Under the pieces are notes generated by a model. It had not been told where the DNA came from and did no database searches. It worked only from the letters and a program-made list of their open reading frames with translations. The position numbers were made by a program, and so were the translations under genes. This document shows, in pieces, positions 26,991-35,982 of a DNA stretch of 64,000 nucleotides (its first letter is position 1; each line of letters opens with the position of its first letter). Location of the stretch: positions 1,600,001 through 1,664,000 of the forward strand of contig NZ_CP004078.1 of assembly GCF_000612505.1 (NCBI RefSeq). The letters run 5' to 3'. The stretch is from Paenibacillus sabinae T27. Lineage in GTDB: Bacteria > Bacillota > Bacilli > Paenibacillales > Paenibacillaceae.

Positions 26991-27072
26991 TATAGGATAT
27001 ATCAGCGGATTATGCTGTACATCTGCACAAGCCATTAGCTCCGTTGTTCATAGAATATAGTATCTGCTATAT
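26991..27072 (+). repeat. 80-bp direct repeat, copy B
   Basis: This is the partner of 25739-25819, running from TATAGGATATATCAGCGGAT to CATAGAATATAGTATCT. It ends 35 bp before the start codon of the first glycosyltransferase, so it is probably that gene's native promoter/leader. Confidence 0.75.
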
Positions 27073-27106
27073 CAATAGGATCCCAGAACAAGGAGGCTCG
27101 TCCAAT

Positions 27107-28096
27107 ATGATTATCGGAACGGTAGTCAATGCTTCAGGATTACCTCAAGCGAGGCTGATGGCGGCTTCTGTAAAGCGGATTATGCCTGAGACAACCATAG
27201 TAGTCTGCCTAGTGGAACGATACCCGGTAGAACCGCTTCCAGATATTGACTGGATTTTTACGGCCAAGGATATTTCGGCTTATATCGGGTTCCACGATTT
27301 TGAAGGGTATATGTTTAAGTTTAACTCCCTCCAATGCGCCACGGCGATGAAAGGACAACTGTTAAGCTATCTGCTCAAAGCCTTTCCGGAGGAGGAGCAG
27401 ATTGTATATCTCGATCCGGAGATGGTTGCATTCAAGCCGTTCAGTGAAATATGGGCCATGCTTACCTATTATGATGTTGTGCTGACTCCCCATCATCTTG
27501 AGCCCTCTGACCCTTGGGATTGCTCCCGCGAGATTGGGACGCTGCAGGACGGGACCTTTAACAGCGCACTGGTTGGCGTTAGAAATAGCGACGAGGGTCG
27601 TCATTTTGCGGACTGGTGGGTGAAGATGACTTCAGGTGATTTTTACGGACAGCCGAAAGGGCTGTATATCGACCAGCCTTATCTGAACTTCGTTCCCACT
27701 TTTTATCATACAGGAATTCTTCATCATCCCGGCTACAACCTGGCATTCTGGAACCTGCATGAACGCTGCAGAGAACTCTACTGGGTAGAGGATCAGTATT
27801 ATTTGACCGACTGGACTCTGCTTCACTGCGTGAACTTCAACAATACGGCCGGGCTGCTGGACAGTTGTATGAACGCCTTCATTCCGGACAACTGGGTTTA
27901 TGCACAAATGTGGAAGAACTACAAGCAGGATCTGGAAGCGTTGCTTCCCTGGCATTCACCTTTCTCCTGGAGTTATGACTTCTTCTACAGCGGGGAGAAA
28001 ATATCGGATGAGACCCGGTTACGCTACCGGGAGGCCAAAAAAAACCGTTCAATGGATGTTAATCCCTTCACACTCTCAAATGAAAGTCATTTTTGA
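27107..28096 (+). CDS. Glycosyltransferase (GT8-like nucleotide-sugar fold), paralogue 1
   Basis: A 329-residue cytoplasmic protein with a nucleotide-diphospho-sugar transferase fold: IIGTVVNASGLPQARLMAAS at the start, a metal-site-like YLDPEMVAF near residue 106, and a C-terminal half with HHPGYNLAFWNLHE. The usual DxD is DPE here. It shares motifs and layout with the next gene (HPGYNVAYWNLHE there), so they are diverged duplicates. AAGGAGG lies 10 nt before ATG 27107; an earlier in-frame ATG at 27044 is inside the repeat and unlikely. Its likely task is sugar addition to a spore surface component, inferred from the CotS-like gene in the same island. Confidence 0.8.
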   Translation: MIIGTVVNASGLPQARLMAASVKRIMPETTIVVCLVERYPVEPLPDIDWIFTAKDISAYIGFHDFEGYMFKFNSLQCATAMKGQLLSYLLKAFPEEEQIVYLDPEMVAFKPFSEIWAMLTYYDVVLTPHHLEPSDPWDCSREIGTLQDGTFNSALVGVRNSDEGRHFADWWVKMTSGDFYGQPKGLYIDQPYLNFVPTFYHTGILHHPGYNLAFWNLHERCRELYWVEDQYYLTDWTLLHCVNFNNTAGLLDSCMNAFIPDNWVYAQMWKNYKQDLEALLPWHSPFSWSYDFFYSGEKISDETRLRYREAKKNRSMDVNPFTLSNESHF

Positions 28097-28122
28097 TTAC
28101 CGAATGGAGAGGAGGATCTGTC

Positions 28123-29037
28123 ATGATCATCTGCTCGGTGACTTGTGCAGACAATCTGCATGAGGCTATGGTGATGGCAAGAATGGCAAAAATTCAAATG
28201 CCATATGCCCGGGTTGTCATATGTCTGTTGGAGAGGTCGATGCATCCGGCAGCGCTTAGCGTTCCATGGTTCGACGAAGTCATTCTGGCCAAGGATATGG
28301 GAATCCCCGAATTTGAAACCAATATTCTAATATACAGACTTTATGAAGCGGTAACCTCCATTAAACCGGCTTTTCTCCATTTTCTGTTTGACCGGTATCC
28401 GGATGAACTCAACATCGTATTCATGGATACGGACGTTATCCCTTACGCTCCATTCGACGATCTGCTGTTTGCCATGGAACACCATAAAATCCTGCTGTTT
28501 CCTCACCTGCTCGAGCCGTGCGGAGATCCGTGGAGCTATTTATGGGTGGGCGTCTTTAACGCCGGCATGATGGCGCTTCGGCGGTCGGAGGAAACCATGC
28601 GTTTTCTGGAATGGTGGGGACAGCGGCTGTACCACTACGGGTTTTACGAAGCACCCTTTTATTGTGATCAGAAATGGATCGATCTCGCGCCGGCTTTCTT
28701 TAACGTTACCGTATGGGATCACCCGGGGTACAATGTCGCCTACTGGAATCTGCACGAGTCCAGCCGGAAGATCATTTCGGCCGGGGAAGGGCGGTATTGG
28801 CTTGAAGGCGGCCTTCCATTCGTCTGCTTTCACTATTCCGGATTAAACAGGGCTCTGCAGTACCATTTGGGGATATGGTTTCCCGATCATTCGTATGCGC
28901 TGTATGAGCTGATCCGGCTTTTTCAGGAAGAACTGTGGGTTATGGGGAAAGAGGAGTTTTCCCAGATCCCCTGGAGCTATGACTATCACATAGATGGCAC
29001 TCCTATCACCGCGGATGAGAGAAATAGCTATCGCTGA
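28123..29037 (+). CDS. Glycosyltransferase (GT8-like), paralogue 2
   Basis: A 304-residue protein with the same plan as the previous gene. It keeps a regular DxD metal site, FMDTDVIPYAPFDD near residue 106, and the shared HPGYNVAYWNLHE. GAGAGGAGG precedes ATG 28123. The 26-bp gap to paralogue 1 indicates one operon. The acceptor and donor sugars are unknown. The difference at the metal site suggests that the two paralogues do not have identical activity. Confidence 0.8.
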   Translation: MIICSVTCADNLHEAMVMARMAKIQMPYARVVICLLERSMHPAALSVPWFDEVILAKDMGIPEFETNILIYRLYEAVTSIKPAFLHFLFDRYPDELNIVFMDTDVIPYAPFDDLLFAMEHHKILLFPHLLEPCGDPWSYLWVGVFNAGMMALRRSEETMRFLEWWGQRLYHYGFYEAPFYCDQKWIDLAPAFFNVTVWDHPGYNVAYWNLHESSRKIISAGEGRYWLEGGLPFVCFHYSGLNRALQYHLGIWFPDHSYALYELIRLFQEELWVMGKEEFSQIPWSYDYHIDGTPITADERNSYR

Positions 29038-29104
29038 TGTCTGGTCTTTTGTTAATGGGCCATTGTGAGATTCTCTTGTATAATGGTTAGTTGTGGTGAC
29101 TCTC

Positions 29105-29147
29105 TAAAAAACACCCGTTCCCCGGACAGCTTCCGGGAAACGGGTGC
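29105..29147 (-). terminator. Terminator of the minus-strand glycosyltransferase operon
   Basis: CACCCGTTCCCCGG and CCGGGAAACGGGTG form a strong stem. On the minus strand it is followed by TTTTTTAGAG, so it chiefly serves the 29181-32724 operon; it may also stop the convergent plus-strand genes. Confidence 0.85.
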
Positions 29148-29180
29148 ATGTTACGTTGTTTAGCTGTCCAGTTTACATAA

Positions 29181-30137
29181 TTATTGCCCCTGCTCAATTA
29201 CCTTCTCGTAGATTTTCAAGTAACGTTCTGCCATCTTTTCTTTCGTAAAACGTCTGGCGACATATTGACGAAGCTTCTTGGGATGAACGGATGCATCGCT
29301 CATAACCATCCTCGCCATATCCTCCGTGCTTTCGCACAGAAATTGCGGGAATCCGGACAATACTTCCGGTACAGCCCCTCTTGGGAATGCGGCCACAGGC
29401 GTTCCGCACGCCATCGCTTCAATCATCACCAGTCCGAATTGCTCCTCGCAAGCCGTCGGAAACAGGAGCCATTTGGCATGCTTCAGCAAATCCTGTTTTT
29501 CTTTTCCGTGAACTTCATTTACATATTCAATATTGGGATTATTATTAATTCGCGGGAGGATCTGATTGAACAGATCTCCGTCCCATGCAGGACCCGCTAT
29601 TATCGTTCTTATTCCTGTCATTTCGGCCACATCAATCGCCGTTTCCACGCCTTTTTCCGGATCAATCCGTCCCAGAAACAGCAAATAATCTTCTTTGTGC
29701 TTGCTATAATCATACTCGCTTAGGTCGATTCCATTGTGCACAAAAAATCCTTTATGCCGGTTAGGAGACTGTATAAGCTTTGTGCGGCTCACATATACAG
29801 GATGCTTTGCCGGGACATGAAGCGACCATTCCGTATGAATCGTAGAGACAACCGGAATGTCCAGGTCTTCTTGCCCGAACAGGAGATCATGCGTATGGTC
29901 ATGTATGATATCCGCATTGTCCGGGATCGTATCCAGAACGAAATCCTTGATGCTGTCCGTTTCATAACGGTGGCCATACGGAATCACAACAGCACGGCTC
30001 CGGCTTCCTGCGAGAGCATACAGATAGACCTCATGCCCCATTTCAACAAGCGCATCCGATAAATTGTAAACGACCCTTTCGAGACCTCCGCTGCCGGGAA
30101 GAGGAATGATGTTCGGAGCGATCTGAACAATGATCAC
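29181..30137 (-). CDS. Glycosyltransferase family 4 protein 1
   Basis: A 318-residue GT-B fold glycosyltransferase. The N terminus has PLPGSGGLERVVYNL, and the C-terminal donor-binding domain has LFLGRIDPEKGVETAIDVA and FGLVMIEAMACGTPVAAF, the E-x7-E region of GT4 enzymes that transfer sugar from a nucleotide donor. Bacillus subtilis CotSA, a spore coat protein, is a GT4 relative, which suits a coat role here. It is the last gene of a four-gene minus-strand operon; a gap of 37 bp separates it from the PIG-L gene. Confidence 0.88.
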   Translation of the reverse strand: MIIVQIAPNIIPLPGSGGLERVVYNLSDALVEMGHEVYLYALAGSRSRAVVIPYGHRYETDSIKDFVLDTIPDNADIIHDHTHDLLFGQEDLDIPVVSTIHTEWSLHVPAKHPVYVSRTKLIQSPNRHKGFFVHNGIDLSEYDYSKHKEDYLLFLGRIDPEKGVETAIDVAEMTGIRTIIAGPAWDGDLFNQILPRINNNPNIEYVNEVHGKEKQDLLKHAKWLLFPTACEEQFGLVMIEAMACGTPVAAFPRGAVPEVLSGFPQFLCESTEDMARMVMSDASVHPKKLRQYVARRFTKEKMAERYLKIYEKVIEQGQ

Positions 30138-30174
30138 CGTAACTCACCTCTGCTTATAAATCGTCTATGGAAGC

Positions 30175-30708
30175 TCAAGATTCCCACGGGTCAACCCAAA
30201 TTAAAGTCTCATTCACGATATAGGGCATCAGCTGCTCAATTACAAACATTTGACTTTTATAGTGCTGCAATAATTCGAGCTTTTTTTGCAAGATATGAAA
30301 GGGAAGCGGATCATCCTCGGTTTCAAATACATATAGATGATCCAATTTCATGCTGTGTAAAATACGGGATAGCGACCGGTGCTGACTATGGCCGTATTCC
30401 CCGTGCAGATTATGAGTGACAACTTTATGGAATTGACCGCTATCCAGATGGTCCCTTAAAGCGTCTTTCACTTCCTCTTCATCAAACTCCCCATCATGTT
30501 CATCGGGGAAATCCCATATTTCACACTCCGCGTTAACGGACATCATTGCGCTCCGGAATTCACGGGAGCGGGTCTTGTTGTTTCCGTTGGTTAAGCAAAT
30601 CACTTTCCAGCCTGGCTCCTGGAGTAAGGCTCCGCCTCCAAATATGCTTTCATCATCGGGATGAGCGACTATCATCAGCTTATCTGCTGCCGGATGGGAT
30701 GACATCAT
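30175..30708 (-). CDS. PIG-L/LmbE-family deacetylase
   Basis: A 177-residue zinc-dependent N-deacetylase-like protein. The metal-binding motif AHPDDE appears near residue 15, and the second His segment is VTHNLHGEYGHSQHRSL near residue 98. Family members remove an acetyl group from GlcNAc-containing intermediates or related compounds. It overlaps the stop of the upstream GT4 gene by 4 bp (ATGA), so it is translated with it. In this operon it would trim an N-acetyl sugar, for instance before a further transfer. Confidence 0.88.
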   Translation of the reverse strand: MMSSHPAADKLMIVAHPDDESIFGGGALLQEPGWKVICLTNGNNKTRSREFRSAMMSVNAECEIWDFPDEHDGEFDEEEVKDALRDHLDSGQFHKVVTHNLHGEYGHSQHRSLSRILHSMKLDHLYVFETEDDPLPFHILQKKLELLQHYKSQMFVIEQLMPYIVNETLIWVDPWES

Positions 30709-32024
30709 TCCACCTCATAGGAGGCATAACGGTTTTTTAGAATGTTGGCATAGACGTTCATCAACATATCTGTAGTACGGGTGAAGTTGAATTGCTCCTT
30801 TATCAGATTCCGGTTTACCCAGCCTGTTTCCATCTTTTCTTGAACCGGCATATCCAGCACCCGATTTATATCGGTTTTCAGCTTTTCTACGGACCAGGCT
30901 TCATCGGCGTGATGGTCACCGAACCAAGTCTCCCATGCGGACCGGTAATTTCCCGGATTAACCAGTCCGACGAACCCCTTCACACCGACAGCGACCACAG
31001 GACGGCAGCAGGCCAGAGCTTCAAGCGCAGCTCTTCCGGTACCGAGAAAGACATCGCAGATGGAATAATAGGAAGACATATTGAGCGTATTCCCGAGCAA
31101 ATGTATGAAATTGCCCTTCGTTTCTTTATGAATCACATCAACCAGTGATTTAATCCCCTCGCTATGCCGCCCTTCACCGGTAACAAGGAGGTTCAGATCA
31201 GGATAGCTTTCGGCCCTTAACTGTCTGCAGGCTTCGATGATGTCTCTGCAAATGTCCGCTTTTTCCCAAGACAATCTGCCGGCGTACATAATTACAGGAG
31301 CACCCTTGGGTATTCCCAGTTCGTCGCGCAGGTCACTTTGAATAAGGGAGCGGTAATTGAATTGCACGGTATCAATTCCGTTAGGAATTAATTGGACAGA
31401 CATATCTTTGACCGGAAGTTGTTTCATAATGGAGGGGCTCACGCAAACGACCGCCGCGCTGCTCTTTATTAGCTCGAATTCATCTATTGTATATGGAAGC
31501 AGCATGTGGAGCGTCCATAGACGGGGGATGCATAATTGATCTGCGGCTTTTGCGGCAAAAGTACCGGAAGGAAGCTGATGAATATGAACAGCGGTAATTC
31601 CTTCCGTATTAATGATTTGTTTTAACTGGGAGATGATTTTCTGCTCATCGGCTTCATTGATGATATGTTCGTTCGTGACGAAGTTAATCTCATATACGGG
31701 ACAGCCCAATGCGGCAAATGCATCGCACATCTCTCCGCGTTTTCCGGCTACAACGACGTGAACACCGTTTCTGAGCAATTCCCGTACGCATGTCAGAACG
31801 TGCGTTTCGGTTCCGCCGATATTGAATTGGTCCAGCACCATTAAAATACGCAGATCACTTTCCGAATATCGCGGCTGCATGCTGTAATTCGATTCATCTT
31901 TATTAAACCAGACCACCTGCTTGGGCGGATTAGCGTTCACGACATATTGCACAATCGGTTTTTGGGTGTAAGCGCGTTTCTTGACCGGGCGTCTCTTGCT
32001 GCGGTCTTCTGCTTTTTTTTTCAA
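30705..32024 (-). CDS. Glycosyltransferase family 4 protein 2, with basic N-terminal extension
   Basis: A 439-residue GT4-type enzyme. Unusually, the first 55 residues form a Lys/Arg-rich extension (MKKKAEDRSKRRPVKKRAY) before the GT-B domain begins at RILMVLDQFNIGGTETHVL. The donor-binding half has IMYAGRLSWEKADIC and GTGRAALEALACCRPVVAVG. The basic tail could bind an acidic partner or surface polymer. It lies 19 bp after the GT2 gene and is coupled with the PIG-L gene. Confidence 0.85.
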   Translation of the reverse strand: MKKKAEDRSKRRPVKKRAYTQKPIVQYVVNANPPKQVVWFNKDESNYSMQPRYSESDLRILMVLDQFNIGGTETHVLTCVRELLRNGVHVVVAGKRGEMCDAFAALGCPVYEINFVTNEHIINEADEQKIISQLKQIINTEGITAVHIHQLPSGTFAAKAADQLCIPRLWTLHMLLPYTIDEFELIKSSAAVVCVSPSIMKQLPVKDMSVQLIPNGIDTVQFNYRSLIQSDLRDELGIPKGAPVIMYAGRLSWEKADICRDIIEACRQLRAESYPDLNLLVTGEGRHSEGIKSLVDVIHKETKGNFIHLLGNTLNMSSYYSICDVFLGTGRAALEALACCRPVVAVGVKGFVGLVNPGNYRSAWETWFGDHHADEAWSVEKLKTDINRVLDMPVQEKMETGWVNRNLIKEQFNFTRTTDMLMNVYANILKNRYASYEVE

Positions 32025-32043
32025 TCGGATTCAGCTCCTTATT

Positions 32044-32724
32044 CTAATAAAATTCCCGTGAACGCTGGGCCGGATGAGAGCGGTAATAATACAGGGTCTC
32101 CCGCAGGTTGTCGACCCGGATGCCGTGAGAAACGCACTTGGCGATAAACTCATAGTCTTCGGCTCCATTCATGTTTCGGGTTAGCCCTCCCAGACTATCG
32201 AATACACTGCCTCGAAACAAAAGGGTCGGATGAGAGACGCAATGATCTCCGAGCGCATACCTCTTCGGGATATCCTCACCGTAACTGAGCCAATTCGATG
32301 GGGTTTGTTTGAGAATGTCGCTATCTTCAAAAGCCATATAGTTCGTGCCGACCACACTGATCTGCGGATGGTTTATCAGAAACTCGACCTGCTTGCTTAT
32401 CCTTTCCGGGTGGGAGTAGTCATCCGCATCATGATTGGCGATATATTCTCCGCGCGCCATAAACAGCCCAGTTGTCAGTGAACCGGAGAATCCTACATTT
32501 CGGGGCAGCTGAAGCAGGGTGAAGCGGGGGAATCGCCGGCGGGCCTGCCAAAGCTGGGTACGGTCGGCAGACCGGTCCGTCGATGCATCATCCACAATAA
32601 TGATTTCTATGTTCGGGTAGGTTTGCTCGTATAAATGATCCAGGCAATCCTCAATGTAGGATTCTGCATTAAAGCACGGGATCACGATGCTTACAAGCTG
32701 ATCAATTCGAGCAAGCGACATCAT
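32044..32724 (-). CDS. Glycosyltransferase family 2 protein
   Basis: A 226-residue GT-A fold glycosyltransferase. It begins VSIVIPCFNAESYIEDCL, has IIIVDDASTDRS near residue 45 and the metal-binding ANHDADDYSHPERI near 93. GGAGGGG on the minus strand supports ATG 32724 or the adjacent ATG 32721 over the upstream 32742. It is the first gene of the minus-strand operon. It lacks membrane segments, so it acts in the cytoplasm, adding one sugar to a protein or lipid-linked acceptor. Confidence 0.88.
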   Translation of the reverse strand: MMSLARIDQLVSIVIPCFNAESYIEDCLDHLYEQTYPNIEIIIVDDASTDRSADRTQLWQARRRFPRFTLLQLPRNVGFSGSLTTGLFMARGEYIANHDADDYSHPERISKQVEFLINHPQISVVGTNYMAFEDSDILKQTPSNWLSYGEDIPKRYALGDHCVSHPTLLFRGSVFDSLGGLTRNMNGAEDYEFIAKCVSHGIRVDNLRETLYYYRSHPAQRSREFY

Positions 32725-32898
32725 CAAACCCCTCCATTCCAATAATCATGTCTTTTCACCATATGATCTGAAGAAAACAATGGAAAGGGATAAGCGTATA
32801 TTTTCTCAAAATTGGATGGTGAAATATGTACTTACCCAGTCAAAATCTGGGATTAACAATACAATAACAGCGGCACAACATAAGGAAGGTGATTTGAT

Positions 32899-34362
32899 GT
32901 GACAGAAAGCAGTGACTACACGGAATATTCGGGATCTTCATCATATTCAGAGTACACAGACCAACCCCGCAGCAAAATTTGTTTTGCCATATTGGTGCAT
33001 AATCGCAGAGAAGTTGTCTTTGATTTATTAGACAATATCCGTTGTTACTGTCCTGACAGTTCTGTCGTCTTGTATAACGGGGGAGATGATCCGGATTTAT
33101 GTAAAGGTCTTGGATATCCGGTATGCCCGACCAGCAGGAAATTAGAGTACGGGGTAACCGCAATATATATGCTTGAAGTCATGGAGTGGCTCGAGGACAT
33201 TGATTATTCCTATGATTTACTGATTAATCTGGATTCTGATGTTCTGTTTGTCAGAGAAGGCTTTGAGCCATTCATTCTCAATGAAATGAAAGACAAGGAT
33301 TACATGGGCGTCGGTACAAAAATACCGAATGATGACTTTTATTGCTTGGTGCAGCTCAGGCTGGAAATTGACCAGTGGATCCCTTTGCTGGGAAACGAAC
33401 CTTATATGGAGTCGTTTAACGTAGGGCAGGTATACAGCAGGAAATTGGTTCTTCGTTTTTTGCATGATGACCAGTATGAACTGTTAAAAAGCAACCTTCG
33501 GGATACAAGGTCCTTCGGAGTCGATGAGCTTATCTTTGTCACCATGACGGATCGGCTGGGCTTTTCCTTGCATGCTTACCCGGAGGAGGTTGGATCAGCC
33601 GTTCGCTACCGGCCTTACTTTGCGCTTGATGAAATAGTCAGCCTGATGAATGGTAAACCAGAAAGCTCCCTCATTCATCCCGTCTATCGGAAGATTAAAG
33701 ATGAAGCAAGAAGCTTTATCCGGGAGGCAATGAAACGGAAAATCCAGCTGAGTCCCGATTATCAGGAACGATTTATGGAAGAGTATCTTGGCGAAATGCC
33801 TTATCTCATTCGCCGAAGCAGATATAACGGCGCAAAGATAGAGTGGCTGGCTGCATCGGAGGATGAAGGACTGCTGTACTGGAGGGAAAACCAATCAGGC
33901 AGAACCAAGGATGTCTTGTTTGGACCCTATACATTCGGAAGCGAAAAGATTGAGGGATTAACGGCGCTTGAGGGCAAATTCGGCAATCTTGAAGCGGTAT
34001 GCCGAAGCGGTAACACACTCATACATTATTGGAGAGAAGAACATAGCGGTGAATGGTTCAAATCCGAACAATTTGCGGAAGGCGTTAAGGGAATTCCAGG
34101 TTTTCTGGAAAGCAGCCACGGTAATTTCGAAGTCGTTGCCCCGATGAAGCAGGGAGGGCTTGGTCATTGGTGGAGAAATAACGATGATCCCATGCACCCC
34201 TGGTTTGGCCCGGAAGTGTTCGGAACAGAGCAGTATGACGATGTAATCCTGGTTGAGAACAGTGAGAAGCAATTGACAGCCATTGCGTCTAAAGATGGCA
34301 AGTATCAATATTACATCAGGGACGACCACAACAGCTGGCAGTGGTTTGGACCTTACGAATAA
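32899..34362 (+). CDS. Glycosyltransferase-like domain fused to lectin-like repeat domain
   Basis: A 487-residue two-part protein. After a Ser/Tyr-rich leader of about 25 residues (SSDYTEYSGSSSYSEYTD) comes a transferase-like domain with KICFAILVHNRREVV and a DxD site, LINLDSDVLFV near residue 113. From about residue 310 there are three to four Trp/Gly-rich units of about 50 residues (YWRENQSG, YWREEHSG, HWWRNNDD, each followed by a GP or F-G turn), like DUF346/tachylectin-type beta-propeller blades that bind glycans. GTG 32899 has AAGGAAGGTGA upstream. It may both make and hold a surface glycan. Confidence 0.7.
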   Translation: MTESSDYTEYSGSSSYSEYTDQPRSKICFAILVHNRREVVFDLLDNIRCYCPDSSVVLYNGGDDPDLCKGLGYPVCPTSRKLEYGVTAIYMLEVMEWLEDIDYSYDLLINLDSDVLFVREGFEPFILNEMKDKDYMGVGTKIPNDDFYCLVQLRLEIDQWIPLLGNEPYMESFNVGQVYSRKLVLRFLHDDQYELLKSNLRDTRSFGVDELIFVTMTDRLGFSLHAYPEEVGSAVRYRPYFALDEIVSLMNGKPESSLIHPVYRKIKDEARSFIREAMKRKIQLSPDYQERFMEEYLGEMPYLIRRSRYNGAKIEWLAASEDEGLLYWRENQSGRTKDVLFGPYTFGSEKIEGLTALEGKFGNLEAVCRSGNTLIHYWREEHSGEWFKSEQFAEGVKGIPGFLESSHGNFEVVAPMKQGGLGHWWRNNDDPMHPWFGPEVFGTEQYDDVILVENSEKQLTAIASKDGKYQYYIRDDHNSWQWFGPYE

Positions 34363-34376
34363 GAGGTTGAGGACCG

Positions 34377-35165
34377 ATGAGCATATTGGCTGTTAGGTAC
34401 ATTAGACCAATAGATGATGGATGGACGCTCCCGCATCTGTTCAAATGCGAGGACGGTCAAACCTATGTTGTCAAATTCATTAACAATCGTTCCGGTTCTG
34501 GTATATTGGCCAACGAGCTGATTGCTTATCGTCTGGGAAAACGGCTTGGCTTGCCGATTGCACCCTACCGCATTATTCAGATAACAAAGGATCTTGTAAA
34601 TATGTTCCCTGCTCTGAAAAGCATGGATATCCCTACAGGACTGCACCTTGGCAGTTTATATTTCGAACAGGGGACGACCTTGCTGGGGGAGGTCAATCTG
34701 GCATTATGCCAAAATCTGCATCAGGCGGCCGGGATGATGGTATTTGATCATTGGATCAATAACTGGGACCGGCATGTCGCCGAATCGAATCTATTATATT
34801 TGCCGGACCAGCGCAAGATTCTTATGATAGACCACTCGGATGCTTTTTTCGGCCCGTATTGGGATATAGAAGAATTCATGGATGACAGCGATAGAATGGA
34901 TGTGTTCTGGGGCCCATTATATGAGAGGTTTGTTCCCTATATCGACAGCCCGAACCCGTTTGGCCGTTATATCCGGTTAGTCGAAAAGATTGGCGAGGAA
35001 GCGGTTGTTCAAGCGGTGAAGGGGCTTCCTAAACAGTGGAGTATTTCCAGTGAAGATGCATCTTCGTTAGTTGATTTTTTAATGGGCAGGAGGTACCTCG
35101 TTCGGGAGGCTTTGGAGGAATTAAGGGACAACTTTCCGATTTGGAGGCAGGAAGGCGAGGATTAA
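34377..35165 (+). CDS. HipA-family kinase-like protein
   Basis: A 262-residue cytoplasmic protein with the compact HipA-like kinase fold. YVVKFINNRSGSG near residue 30 supplies the ATP-lysine, NWDRHVAESNLLY near 125 the catalytic loop Asp and Asn, and MIDHSDAFF near 145 the metal-binding Asp. There is no HipB-like DNA-binding partner, so a toxin role is unlikely. It follows the lectin-fused transferase by 14 bp and precedes the Cys-rich proteins, so phosphorylation of a spore surface protein (as CotH does in Bacillus by another fold) is a reasonable inference. Confidence 0.8.
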   Translation: MSILAVRYIRPIDDGWTLPHLFKCEDGQTYVVKFINNRSGSGILANELIAYRLGKRLGLPIAPYRIIQITKDLVNMFPALKSMDIPTGLHLGSLYFEQGTTLLGEVNLALCQNLHQAAGMMVFDHWINNWDRHVAESNLLYLPDQRKILMIDHSDAFFGPYWDIEEFMDDSDRMDVFWGPLYERFVPYIDSPNPFGRYIRLVEKIGEEAVVQAVKGLPKQWSISSEDASSLVDFLMGRRYLVREALEELRDNFPIWRQEGED

Positions 35166-35294
35166 ATTGAAGAATGCTTGGAAATATGGTCATTCACTAG
35201 AATGTCTGCCCTTACCTTTTCTCGTTCCGAACATTTAATAGTATCAGGATGTAAAAGGCATCCTAATATATTAATAAAGGAGCGCTACTAAAAA

Positions 35295-35933
35295 ATGAGT
35301 ATGGATCACCATTCCAACAAACAAGTTACACTTACTTCAGGTCCTATTTATGTACCGCCCATTAACATTATTGTTCCCAACGACAAGCTGATTGTGACTC
35401 TTAAAAATCCGACGAACAAAAAGCTTCAAGCGACAGTAACACTCGGCCTTTGTCCTTCTCCTAACAGCAGTCCTTGTGTACCATGTGCGGGAGGTGGAGG
35501 TGGCTGTACCAGTAACTCGGTGCAAACATTCGAGGTAAATGAAACGGATATTCATCTCGGTACGTTCAAGGTTGATCCGATGACATGCCTGCGCATTGAA
35601 AAAACGTTCAATAACTATGAATTGTTTGATTCGGTTATCCGAATAACGGCTACCGGCGATTTTGAAATCTGTAAAGACAGCTGCCAGCCCATCTGCGGCC
35701 TGCTGGAAATTTCCAGCGTAGTCGGTTTTTCGGGCAGCGCCGGCGGTCCGTTCGTAACAGCGATTCCTGCAGAGATTACTGCCTTGTATCAAGCATATTA
35801 TGTAAACTCCGGTGTAATAGGTACAGATGAACAAACCCATGTACGCTACGCCGAGTATGTATTGTGCGATACTCACTGCCCTTGTGATTCTGACTCCAGC
35901 TCCAGCTCTTCTTCTAGCGACGACGACCACTAA
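35295..35933 (+). CDS. Cys-rich protein with Ser/Asp tail, tandem copy 1 (intact)
   Basis: A 212-residue protein that I do not recognise. The start MSMDHHSNKQVTLTSGPIYV lacks a signal peptide. A beta-rich central part includes VTLKNPTNKKLQATVTLGLC, a CPCAGGGGGC-like glycine turn and several CxxC-type pairs (CKDSCQPICG, CDTHCPCD). The tail is a run of Ser followed by DDDH. Cys pairs, no signal peptide and a glycan-transfer neighbourhood are what one expects of a cross-linked spore coat or exosporium protein, but this is inference. AAAGGAG precedes the ATG. A second copy follows 166 bp downstream. Confidence 0.8.
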   Translation: MSMDHHSNKQVTLTSGPIYVPPINIIVPNDKLIVTLKNPTNKKLQATVTLGLCPSPNSSPCVPCAGGGGGCTSNSVQTFEVNETDIHLGTFKVDPMTCLRIEKTFNNYELFDSVIRITATGDFEICKDSCQPICGLLEISSVVGFSGSAGGPFVTAIPAEITALYQAYYVNSGVIGTDEQTHVRYAEYVLCDTHCPCDSDSSSSSSSSDDDH

Positions 35934-35941
35934 TTTAGGTG

Positions 35942-35982
35942 GCCGGCCTCTTCCGACCCGGAAGAGGCCGTTTCTTCTTGTA
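35942..35982 (+). terminator. Terminator after Cys-rich copy 1
   Basis: CGGCCTCTTCC and GGAAGAGGCCG pair around GACCC, followed by TTTCTTCTT. A diverged copy follows the second gene. Confidence 0.85.

Noticed and set aside
32886..32899. SigK-like -10 (CATAAGGAA) with AC 16 bp upstream before the lectin-fused transferase gene
   Set aside because: It overlaps the ribosome binding site, so a transcript starting there would lack it.
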